A DNA stretch of 23,893 nt from the IMG/VR virus record IMGVR_UViG_3300028909_000334, positions 1 through 23,893 of that record; one strand, given 5' to 3'. Origin of the DNA: a virus. Shown here piece after piece: positions 14,775 through 21,473 of this stretch. The notes below the pieces were generated by a model. That model had not been told where the DNA came from and made no database searches. It saw nothing but the letters and a program-made list of their open reading frames with translations. Position 1 is the first letter of the stretch. Each line of letters starts with the position of its first letter. A program made the translations under genes and the position numbers.

Positions 14775-14916
14775 TTTGCTTCTCCTTTTTCGCCCTGCGA
14801 CGTTTTTTGTTATCAATATCCCGATGTTTCTTTTCGGGTGTGTCTCCGTTTAGTTCTCCGGCTATAACCCCGGTTGGGTAGTCAGCCCAATCGAATATTT
14901 TGCGTGGTGGTTTCAT
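14767..14916 (-). CDS. 49-residue unknown protein with basic tail
   Basis: Reads MKPPRKIFDWADYPTGVIAG, then ELNGDTPEKKHRDIDNKKRR and RAKKEKQNG. The first part looks folded (aromatic and Gly-containing), and the last about 20 residues are strongly basic (KHRDIDNKKRRRAKKEKQ), suited to nucleic-acid binding. The start overlaps the stop of the 79-residue gene by four bases (ATGA). The 3' end forms most of copy B of the 62-bp repeat, which also supplies the ribosome-binding site of the next gene. Confidence 0.65.
   Translation of the reverse strand: MKPPRKIFDWADYPTGVIAGELNGDTPEKKHRDIDNKKRRRAKKEKQNG
14768..14829. repeat. 62-bp direct repeat, copy B (partner 14012-14073)
   Basis: One mismatch from copy A (A instead of G near 14805 on the plus strand), which is synonymous in the frame of the basic tail. 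Copy B covers the end of the 49-residue gene and the GGAG and ATGGATA start of the 113-residue gene, so it is probably the original from which copy A was duplicated. Confidence 0.9.
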
Positions 14917-15152
14917 TTGTATTTATTAAAAAAGTTATCAAAATCCGCGATTGGGATGTTTCGGAATTTTTCCGAAAAAGTATTTATTTTATCTTCGTCA
15001 ACAATAGAAAGGTCACTGCTCATTATAATATAAACCATGGGGTTAATAAAGGGTTTTATCTCCCTGATATATTCTATTATATCTTCTATTTCAAAATCAG
15101 ATAATTCCACATCATCTGGCGTTATTGTCGGCACGTGGTATCGTTTTTTCAT
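14913..15152 (-). CDS. Unknown acidic protein
   Basis: 79 residues, not recognised. It is acidic (ITPDDVELSDFEIEDIIEYIREI) with a hydrophobic middle (INPMVYIIMSSDLSIVDED) and an aromatic C-terminus (IADFDNFFNKYK). It is coupled at both ends by four-base ATGA overlaps, with the zinc-ribbon gene upstream and the 49-residue gene downstream. No catalytic motif is visible. Confidence 0.75.
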   Translation of the reverse strand: MKKRYHVPTITPDDVELSDFEIEDIIEYIREIKPFINPMVYIIMSSDLSIVDEDKINTFSEKFRNIPIADFDNFFNKYK

Positions 15153-15340
15153 TTTACAAATTTTAAAACATTTAGGTATAATTTATAATAAGCTAATTTA
15201 GCGTACAACCCTGTTAATTTGTCTGCGAATTTTATATAAAAACCGCACTTCCCGCACACTTGTTTTAAGTGTGGGCCGGCGAAGTAAAAATTACCCGACC
15301 CTTCGTAGTTGCATTTGTGGCACTTGTGTGTATATAGCAT
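15149..15340 (-). CDS. Zinc-ribbon small protein
   Basis: 63 residues. C7-x2-C10 in CHKC and C29-x2-C32 in CGKC are spaced as in a zinc ribbon. The second half (40-63) is a helix with many Tyr, Lys and Leu. Such small ribbons often mediate protein or nucleic-acid contacts. Its start codon abuts the stop of the helicase-methyltransferase gene and it overlaps the next gene by four bases (ATGA), so it is likely made together with them. Confidence 0.75.
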   Translation of the reverse strand: MLYTHKCHKCNYEGSGNFYFAGPHLKQVCGKCGFYIKFADKLTGLYAKLAYYKLYLNVLKFVK

Positions 15341-17629
15341 TTAGTAAAGTATTAAGTCATTATCGTTATCGTCAACAGGTTCTTGTATTTGTTCGCTAAA
15401 TATTAGTTTAGGTGTTTTTAAATCCATTTCAGCGTCGCGGATATTTTTTATCGACTCATTGAAGTACGAAGTTTTTAGCTCAAAACTAATAGCCTTGCGC
15501 CCCATTTTAACCCATGTGTAACTTTCTGACCCGATGCCGCCAAACATGCTGAGGCACGTATCGCCATGGTTTGTCCAAAGCATCGTGGCGCGTTCTATTG
15601 TTTCCAATTGCAATGGGCAAATGTGCTTTTCGTCGTCGTTTTCCCGCGCTTTACGCCCGTTCAGGGTTTTGGTTTGGTTAACATCCATCCATACGGGCGA
15701 TGCTATTTGCTGCCATTTTGCAACAGGTATGTAATTCGGCAGTGTCGGGTTGGTGTCTTGGTTTACCACGGGATTTTCATTATTGCCGGGTGCCCGGAAA
15801 ACTAATAAATAATCGGGCATCCCCACTCGGCTCATAGAGCTGTCTTTTTTCACCTGCTTATGCAGCAAACCTAATGCTTTAGTCCGCTGCATTTCGGTTA
15901 CGGGGTCTTTCCATATCGTTACGCGGCAATGGTAAATAAACCCTGCGTCTGTCATTTGTTTAACCAACATGCCCGACCAGTCCCGCAATCCGATAAAGCC
16001 TTCTTTGCCCTTCATTATAGGCGTATCCATGCAATGTATTGCCACATTTCGCCCTGGTTGCATAACCCTCAATAGCTTGGGCGGGATAAAGGAAAAGAAT
16101 TTATTAAATTCGTCATAATCCTTGCAGTTGCCCAAATCTTCGGGTTCGGAGCTGTAAACATACAGCTCAGGGAATGGCGGCGAAAACATAGAGAACCCGA
16201 TGCTTTTATCAGCCAGTTGGTCAACGCATTGGATGCAGTCACCCAAATAACCTGTCCAATTTTCCGTTTTCTCAATCCTTATTTCCCGCGCCGGCAAGTG
16301 GTCTGTTTTAAAAATTTCCGACATTGCTATTTGCATTTCGTGTTGCATTTCTGTGAATTTTCTTTGTTTTTCCCTGAGTGAAACAACAATATTTTCCATT
16401 GTGTCGGTACTGATAATATAAGCGTTTACGGTTAATTTTTGCCCAAACCGCCATTCCCTGCGGATGGCTTGGTAAAGCCCCTCGAATGAAAAATCAGGGC
16501 TTGCAAAAATCATATTCCGGCAATTTTGGTAATTCAACCCCATCCCGGCAATTTTTATTTTCGTTATCAGGATGCGGAAATTACTTTTTGAAAATCCCAA
16601 AAGGATTTCTTTTTTAAATTCGGGTGTGTCCGACCCGGTTACTTCAAAGTATTCTTTTTCATCAATTCCGGATGCCGCAAACATTTTGCGTAATGTTTCC
16701 CCTTCCTCATTTTGCTTAACCCAAATAATAAAAGATTCTTTGCTTTCTTTCACGATATTTACAACTTCGTCCATCCGTTGTATTTTCGTCAACCTCAATT
16801 CAGCATTATGAGTGGTTGCAGAAACGGTGTTATCGTTAAACAATTTGGCATTTTCTTTTTTTGGGGTGATAATTAATTTTTCGATATACTCTAATGGCGG
16901 CAAGGCATAACCGTCATCTGAAAATCCAATATCGGAAGGTTTGCTTAACATTATTGCCCAACTGGATACCCACGCCCAAAAGCGTTTTTTCCCGTGGCCT
17001 TTAATCCGCCAAACACCCGTATCGCCGCTGTCATGGACAAAGAACATGGCCAGCATTACATTATGCTGCAAAATGCCCAAAAATTCGCTGTGGCTACCTA
17101 ATTCCGTTGGGTCGTTAGGTGATGGGGTGGCGGTGCAGCATAATTTATAGGCGGTGTTTTTAAAACCATTTATAAGTTTCTCTTTATAAACCCCGTCAAA
17201 AGATTTAATAATGCTGGATTCATCCAATACGATGCCGGAAAATAAATCAGTTTTTATGTTGTCTATTTGTTCATAGTTAGTTATGTATATACCGGAAATT
17301 ACAGGGTAATCCGGGTTATATTCCGTAACATTTATCCCTATTGCCGCCCCCTCTGCAATAGTCTGCCCAATCACGGCTAATGGCGCAAATATTATAACCG
17401 GGTTGCCCGTATGGCGTACTACTTCATTTGCCCACGTTAGTTGTTGGCGGGTTTTGCCTAAACCACAATCCTCGAATAATGCGAAACGGCCGTATTCGAG
17501 TGCTTTTTTGACACAAAACGATTGAAATGGATACAGCCATGGCCAATTATTTTCGCAAACAAAACCGCACGGGATATGTTTTTTTTCTTTGGCGGCTAAA
17601 AGTTGGAGATATTCTTTGTTATCGCTCAT
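15341..17629 (-). CDS. SNF2-like helicase fused to a DNA methyltransferase
   Basis: 762 residues. The N-terminal about 440 residues form a superfamily 2 (SNF2-like) helicase with Walker A CGLGKT (55-60), motif II VLDES (134-138), motif III CTATP (165-169) and motif VI QAIRREWRFGQ (387-397). The C-terminal part is an amino-methyltransferase of the motif IV-before-motif I (beta-type) order, with SPPF (483-486) as the catalytic loop, typical of N4-cytosine or N6-adenine enzymes, then HICPLQLETIERA (669-681) and the AdoMet-binding FGGIGSES (696-703). DNA translocation coupled to methylation is implied. It is coupled by ATGA to the 81-residue gene upstream. Phage-encoded fusions of this type may protect phage DNA from host restriction; a defence or regulatory role is also conceivable. 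Confidence 0.9.
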   Translation of the reverse strand: MSDNKEYLQLLAAKEKKHIPCGFVCENNWPWLYPFQSFCVKKALEYGRFALFEDCGLGKTRQQLTWANEVVRHTGNPVIIFAPLAVIGQTIAEGAAIGINVTEYNPDYPVISGIYITNYEQIDNIKTDLFSGIVLDESSIIKSFDGVYKEKLINGFKNTAYKLCCTATPSPNDPTELGSHSEFLGILQHNVMLAMFFVHDSGDTGVWRIKGHGKKRFWAWVSSWAIMLSKPSDIGFSDDGYALPPLEYIEKLIITPKKENAKLFNDNTVSATTHNAELRLTKIQRMDEVVNIVKESKESFIIWVKQNEEGETLRKMFAASGIDEKEYFEVTGSDTPEFKKEILLGFSKSNFRILITKIKIAGMGLNYQNCRNMIFASPDFSFEGLYQAIRREWRFGQKLTVNAYIISTDTMENIVVSLREKQRKFTEMQHEMQIAMSEIFKTDHLPAREIRIEKTENWTGYLGDCIQCVDQLADKSIGFSMFSPPFPELYVYSSEPEDLGNCKDYDEFNKFFSFIPPKLLRVMQPGRNVAIHCMDTPIMKGKEGFIGLRDWSGMLVKQMTDAGFIYHCRVTIWKDPVTEMQRTKALGLLHKQVKKDSSMSRVGMPDYLLVFRAPGNNENPVVNQDTNPTLPNYIPVAKWQQIASPVWMDVNQTKTLNGRKARENDDEKHICPLQLETIERATMLWTNHGDTCLSMFGGIGSESYTWVKMGRKAISFELKTSYFNESIKNIRDAEMDLKTPKLIFSEQIQEPVDDNDNDLILY

Positions 17630-17871
17630 AAAGCATCTATATTAGTGCGTTCGTTAATAATACCATCAGCGCATTGCACGATGGCTATTTCCTTCCATTT
17701 GTCGTTACCGCTCCCGGCGAGGTAGCCCTGCAATGCGGCGTATTTAAGGGTTATATCGTAATCCGACCGCAGCCTTTCCGAAAGCAATATCTTTTCGTTA
17801 TGCGTTAGATAGTTGTTATGCGCCTTAAGCCTTCTTTTGCGCATGTCATTTGGAATATCCGTTAGTACCAT
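17626..17871 (-). CDS. Unknown helical protein, first gene of the long minus-strand run
   Basis: 81 residues, not recognised. It is helical and charged (RKRRLKAHNNYLTHNEKILLSERL, YDITLKYAALQGYLAGSGND) with no membrane segment. It is coupled by ATGA to the helicase-methyltransferase gene. It lies 16 bases after a candidate -7 box (TAGCTTTG), so it begins the operon. A helper of the fused enzyme is possible, but only position suggests it. Confidence 0.75.
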   Translation of the reverse strand: MVLTDIPNDMRKRRLKAHNNYLTHNEKILLSERLRSDYDITLKYAALQGYLAGSGNDKWKEIAIVQCADGIINERTNIDAL

Positions 17872-17887
17872 CTCTTATAATTTTCGA

Positions 17888-17918
17888 CAAAGCTACAAAA
17901 ATTTCTGAATAAAAAAAA
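17888..17918 (-). promoter_or_regulatory. Candidate promoter of the minus-strand run
   Basis: On the minus strand TAGCTTTG (17895 to 17888) matches the -7 box. At the 19-base spacing only TTTT, instead of TTTG, is present as the -33 element. It is weaker than the divergent plus-strand promoter that starts 14 bases away. Confidence 0.4.
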
Positions 17919-17931
17919 CTTTTTACAAAAA

Positions 17932-17962
17932 TTTGGAAATAAGGAAAAGTTGTTTAATTTTG
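17932..17962 (+). promoter_or_regulatory. Bacteroidota-type promoter of the recombination operon
   Basis: TTTG at 17932-17935 and TAATTTTG at 17955-17962 are exactly 19 bases apart. The first gene starts at 18017 and the operon runs to the terminator at 21387. Confidence 0.85.
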
Positions 17963-18016
17963 CGGTATAAAAGGAAATTTCGATTATTATTTTAACCTCT
18001 TTTAACGCCGGATAAC

Positions 18017-18124
18017 ATGCATTCCGAAAAAGAAACAGATTTTGACCCGGTAAGCAAATCCATCCTGATTGCAATTGCAATATTGGTTTTTGCATTGACT
18101 ATTAAAAACTTATTTTATAACTAA
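18017..18124 (+). CDS. 35-residue single-pass membrane peptide
   Basis: Reads MHSEKETDFDPVSKSILIAI, then AILVFALTIKNLFYN. The first 14 residues are acidic and polar; residues 15-28 plus neighbours form one hydrophobic helix. It starts about 55 bases after the -7 box and ends 15 bases before the annealing-protein gene. It is too short to name. Its place directly behind the promoter supports it being translated. Confidence 0.6.
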   Translation: MHSEKETDFDPVSKSILIAIAILVFALTIKNLFYN

Positions 18125-18139
18125 ACAACAAAATAGAGT

Positions 18140-18709
18140 ATGGAACAAAACCAGCAACTTGCAAGGCAAGATTCATTACCGCCGGAAATTATGGAGAGCA
18201 TAGTTACCAAAGGCGATTTGTCGGGTCTTACCCCCGCGCAAATGACGCAATACTATATACAGTATTGCCATGCATTGGGGCTTAATCCGACGACAAAACC
18301 ATTTACGGTTTTAACTTTTCAAGGCAAAAAAATCCTTTATGCCGGACGCGAAACCGCAGCGCAATTGAATAAACTTTACTGCGTTTCCCACGAGGTTTTA
18401 AAAAGATACGTGGAAAATGGATGTTATTGCGTTGAGGTTCGCGCTTTACTGCCGGACGGCCGTGTTACTGAATCTATTGGTATTGTCAACATTACCCGAC
18501 GGGATGCACAAGATAAAGAAATCGGCCTTATGTTTGGCGAAACGTATGCCAATGCCATTAAAAAAGCGGAAACCCAAGCAAAACGCCGCGCCACTTTGGA
18601 TATTTGCGGATTAGGGATGAATGACGAAGAGACGGAACGTATGCCGGAATCTAAAGAACCTAATGAATCCAATATTAATCAGCCTTCCAAAAAAGTAACA
18701 ATAATATGA
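18140..18709 (+). CDS. Probable single-strand annealing protein, partner of a YqaJ exonuclease
   Basis: 189 residues. Such proteins load onto single-stranded DNA and pair it with a homologous strand. The conserved features of this phage family are GLTPAQMTQYYIQYCHALGL (29-48), 'NPTTKPFTVLTFQGKKILYA' (49-68), then PDGRVTESIGIVNI and, near the C-terminus, YANAIKKAETQAKRRATLDICGLG. I recognise this pattern from phage proteins next to YqaJ exonucleases; the annealing role is inferred from that pairing. The C-terminus is a polar tail rich in Glu and Asn. It is coupled by ATGA to the exonuclease gene. Confidence 0.7.
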   Translation: MEQNQQLARQDSLPPEIMESIVTKGDLSGLTPAQMTQYYIQYCHALGLNPTTKPFTVLTFQGKKILYAGRETAAQLNKLYCVSHEVLKRYVENGCYCVEVRALLPDGRVTESIGIVNITRRDAQDKEIGLMFGETYANAIKKAETQAKRRATLDICGLGMNDEETERMPESKEPNESNINQPSKKVTII

Positions 18710-20094
18710 GCAACATACACAACAAAATAGAAACCGGGCTTGGTCTTATTACTGGATCGGAAGTGTGGAAACTTATGCCTGCTGCATTGGGTAAGATAAC
18801 ACCGGAATCGGAATTATCAGTAGGTGCAAAAACCTATATTGAAGAGCGTTTTTGGATGCTTGCGGATGGATTTTCACCGGACGTAAAGGCATCAAGCCTG
18901 CAATATGGCATAGACCATGAGCCAATAGCGTTAGCGGCACTTAGCGGCGTTGTAGGCCAACCTATTGAGCGCGGCACTTTTTTAAGGCACGAGTTGGGTT
19001 TTTTCGGATGCACCCCTGATACAAAGCCGGTAATGTATAATGGCGAAATTCACAGCGCGGAAATCAAATGCCCGTCCACAGGCCGGAGCCACCGCGAAAA
19101 CAGGGAAATCTGCATATCTTACAAAAACGAAACAAACCATTGGATGGATAGTGTTTGGGTAAAAAAATATCCTGAATTATTTTGGCAGACGCAGATGGAA
19201 ATGTATATGGATGGAACCAAAAAATGTATATTTATGTCTTACCATGATACATCTGCCGGTTTAAATCTTGACACGGATATTGTAATGTGTGTATTCAACC
19301 GCCGGGACGAAGCGATAGAATTGCTTTTGATGCAGCTTAAAAAAGCATGGGCATATTATCAAGAATATGCGTCAAGTGAGCTCATAGACGGCAAAGCACT
19401 TGACGTTGCAAAAGTGCTAGGTATCGAAAAAACAAAATTGGTCCCGATTGGTATCAGGGTTGACGAACCCGGCAAAATGGAAATGGAACATGCTGGATTG
19501 CAGGTAAACATGGATGCTGCCCCTGCGCCTGAAAAGACGAAAAAGGAAACCGCAAAAGAGAGAAAAGCGCGCGAGGAAAAAGAGTTTGCGGAAAAATTAG
19601 TGGAGTACACTGCTAAATTGCAGGCTTGCACCACACCCGAGGAACTTGACGCGCTGAGGCAAAAAGATAATGAGCCGTTTTTGAAGGCGACATTGGCTCA
19701 TTACATTGAGATGCGGGATAAAATGAATCGGCCAGTTGCAATAACCAAAGCCACTGCCGAAATATTGCCAAATGGCGACTTGGGTACGATCAAGGGCAGT
19801 ATTCCACCCGTTGAGCCGGAAACCGAAACACAAAAAAACGATTTACCAGCCCGCAAAAATGATGCGCTGTACGTGCAATTTGATGCCATAAAAACGGAGT
19901 TGACGGAGGATGAAATAACTGGGGCGTTTAAATTTGAACCGATGCTTAAATTTATGATGGATAATGCCAATTACATCGGCAGCGTAAATCCCAAACCCGA
20001 ATACGATGCCGATTTCCGAAACTACGTAATCCCATTACTAAAAGAATTAGGATATACAGATTGGATGAAAGCAAGAGTAACAAAGACCGTTTAG
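18706..20094 (+). CDS. YqaJ-type recombination exonuclease with long C-terminal extension
   Basis: 462 residues. YqaJ is the lambda-exonuclease-like nuclease that digests one strand from a DNA end so an annealing protein can bind. Motifs in order are GSEVWKLM (17-24), YGIDHEP with E72, GCTPD with D105, the core AEIKCP with E119 and K121, and FWQTQMEMYMDG (159-170) with two Gln. The nuclease ends near 235. Residues 270-350 are a Lys/Glu-rich coiled coil, and the C-terminal part (about 385-462) looks like a separate small helical domain. This extension makes the protein well over the usual length. It is coupled to the annealing-protein gene by ATGA. Confidence 0.9.
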   Translation: MSNIHNKIETGLGLITGSEVWKLMPAALGKITPESELSVGAKTYIEERFWMLADGFSPDVKASSLQYGIDHEPIALAALSGVVGQPIERGTFLRHELGFFGCTPDTKPVMYNGEIHSAEIKCPSTGRSHRENREICISYKNETNHWMDSVWVKKYPELFWQTQMEMYMDGTKKCIFMSYHDTSAGLNLDTDIVMCVFNRRDEAIELLLMQLKKAWAYYQEYASSELIDGKALDVAKVLGIEKTKLVPIGIRVDEPGKMEMEHAGLQVNMDAAPAPEKTKKETAKERKAREEKEFAEKLVEYTAKLQACTTPEELDALRQKDNEPFLKATLAHYIEMRDKMNRPVAITKATAEILPNGDLGTIKGSIPPVEPETETQKNDLPARKNDALYVQFDAIKTELTEDEITGAFKFEPMLKFMMDNANYIGSVNPKPEYDADFRNYVIPLLKELGYTDWMKARVTKTV

Positions 20095-20112
20095 CATATC
20101 AAGACACGATTA

Positions 20113-20145
20113 CGCCACCCTGCCATAACACGGCGGGGTTTGGCG
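20113..20145 (+). other. Stable hairpin between the exonuclease and SSB-like genes
   Basis: CGCCACCCTGCC (20113-20124) pairs with GGCGGGG and TGGCG (20132-20145) around loop ATAACAC, giving 12 base pairs with one G-U pair and a two-base bulge. It is followed by A rather than T, so it is not a plus-strand terminator. It may be an RNA processing or stability element within the operon. Confidence 0.6.
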
Positions 20146-20163
20146 GTAAAAAAAAACAAGCAA

Positions 20164-20454
20164 ATGACATACGCAATAACCGGCAAACTGATTGCCAAAT
20201 TAGGGACATTAACGGTAAATGACAAGTTTAAAAAACAAGAATTTGTCATTGAAGTATCGGAAGAAGTTAATGGAAATGTTTATCCCAACCCCATTAAAAT
20301 GCAGTTGGTGAATAACAGATGCTCTTTGGTGGATTTGGTGCCAATTGGCGCAAACATCAAATGCTCATTTAATATTAAGGGTAATTCATGGCAAAAAGAT
20401 GGGAAAGCAAATTACATGGTCAATCTTGATTGCTGGAAAATAGAAAACGCTTAA
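20164..20454 (+). CDS. DUF3127-type SSB-like protein
   Basis: 96 residues from the ATG at 20164. An in-frame TTG at 20140 would add eight residues, but it lies in the hairpin and lacks a leader. The sequence fits the Bacteroidota DUF3127 family: a G-K-L strand (ITGKLIAKLG), then FKKQEFVIEV, YPNPIKMQLVNNRCSLVDLV, GANIKCSFNIKGNSW and a final NYMVNLDCWKIE. These features follow the OB fold of single-strand binding proteins, so it probably protects or delivers single-stranded DNA to the annealing protein. It lacks the acidic SSB tip. Confidence 0.75.
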   Translation: MTYAITGKLIAKLGTLTVNDKFKKQEFVIEVSEEVNGNVYPNPIKMQLVNNRCSLVDLVPIGANIKCSFNIKGNSWQKDGKANYMVNLDCWKIENA

Positions 20455-20457
20455 ATC

Positions 20458-21009
20458 ATGCAAATAACCATCCCCGATAACTACGCCGCCGCAATACAAG
20501 ATAACGTCAATCTCGCCATTGCCGCCAACGAAGCGCTCACAACAGTTAATGATCTACTTTATGACGAATTGGGCATTGCGATAGAAATAACGCCTCATTT
20601 GGTGGAGCAAATCACCGAACTTATTGCGCCATTAGCAAAACGTTTTGATGAAAAGGCACGTACGCTATGGGGTGTGATACCTCATTTAGTGCCGCACGAT
20701 AACTACGTGGTACGGATCGGGCAAGAATTTAATCGCCGATGCACGGAGGTTGAAAATAACATGATTGAGCATGTCGATATTGTTTACCGTGGTGCGGTGA
20801 AAAATATTAGCATGGAGTACTTCAGGTTGCATATTGCGTATCTAAAAAATACCGCACCGAATTGGGGATTGAAATCTCCAAATTTTAACTTTGGGAATAC
20901 CTATGCGATGAACCTATGGGCTACAAAACCCGATATTTTTTGGCAGTCGAGATACAACAAAATGATAGATGATGCTTTTATTAATTTTGAAAATGATAAG
21001 GAGATATGA
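20458..21009 (+). CDS. Unknown protein in the recombination operon
   Basis: 183 residues, not recognised. It is mostly helical in the first half (residues 6-65) and mixed in the second, with several aromatic motifs (NWGLKSPNFNFGNTYAMNLW, PDIFWQSRYNKM). It starts three bases after the SSB-like gene and overlaps the next gene by four bases, so it is made with the recombination proteins. It has no catalytic motif and no membrane segment. Confidence 0.75.
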   Translation: MQITIPDNYAAAIQDNVNLAIAANEALTTVNDLLYDELGIAIEITPHLVEQITELIAPLAKRFDEKARTLWGVIPHLVPHDNYVVRIGQEFNRRCTEVENNMIEHVDIVYRGAVKNISMEYFRLHIAYLKNTAPNWGLKSPNFNFGNTYAMNLWATKPDIFWQSRYNKMIDDAFINFENDKEI

Positions 21010-21131
21010 CACGCAAAGAAAGAAAGCACACATTACTTACCGCATTCTATATGTACCTACATATAGCGGAGAATGCAAGGAACAAAAAGAAAGCCGGGAA
21101 TAAACCAAGACCGCATATTTTAAAGTTTTAA
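21006..21131 (+). CDS. 41-residue basic unknown protein
   Basis: Reads MTRKERKHTLLTAFYMYLHI, then AENARNKKKAGNKPRPHILKF. Its ATG overlaps the stop of the previous gene (ATGA). It is basic throughout with one amphipathic helix. The 3' part (21088-21106) duplicates the stem region of the operon terminator, so its tail may have arisen by a small duplication. Confidence 0.55.
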   Translation: MTRKERKHTLLTAFYMYLHIAENARNKKKAGNKPRPHILKF

Positions 21132-21145
21132 CCAACTAAAACAAA

Positions 21146-21379
21146 ATGAAAAGCAACAGCACACTTATAGCACTACATGAGAAGTGCATCAAGATACAAG
21201 AAATGATAAAGACCTGTGAAGACCGGATAAACGGGCATGAGCGATCTGCAAAATTTCACTTTGAATTAAGAAATGCCGATGCCTGTAAGTGGCAAATTGA
21301 ACGGCTAGAGGTGAACAAATGTATGATTGACCGGTTGAAATTGTACTATGTCAACACGTTTATTAAGTTAGTTATTTAA
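21146..21379 (+). CDS. Unknown coiled-coil-like protein, last gene of the recombination operon
   Basis: 77 residues, not recognised. It is almost entirely helical with heptad-like spacing (LIALHEKCIKIQEMIKTCED, WQIERLEVNKCMIDRLKLYY) and four Cys that do not form a metal pattern. The start follows the leader TTTAACCAACTAAAACAAA. The stop lies eight bases before the terminator hairpin. Confidence 0.7.
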   Translation: MKSNSTLIALHEKCIKIQEMIKTCEDRINGHERSAKFHFELRNADACKWQIERLEVNKCMIDRLKLYYVNTFIKLVI

Positions 21380-21386
21380 GCAAGAA

Positions 21387-21417
21387 AGCCGGGAATAAAC
21401 CCCGGCTACATATTTTT
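21387..21417 (+). terminator. Strong, probably bidirectional terminator
   Basis: AGCCGGG (21387-21393) pairs with CCCGGCT (21401-21407) around AATAAAC and is followed by T-rich TACATATTTTT. On the minus strand the same stem is followed by TTCTTGC, so it may also stop transcription of the leftward gene that ends at 21474. Confidence 0.85.
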
Positions 21418-21473
21418 AACCTTTTAAAGGTATATCCAACGCATAAATGATGTTATAAATCATGCCATCACTA

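Noticed and set aside
17862-18095. A 77-residue minus-strand frame across the divergent promoters
   Set aside because: It runs over the plus-strand promoter, the small peptide gene and the minus -7 box, and the translation is low-complexity Phe/Asn-rich without protein character.
20140-20163. TTG start for the SSB-like protein
   Set aside because: It sits in the hairpin stem and is followed by an A-run and a normal ATG that fits the family start.
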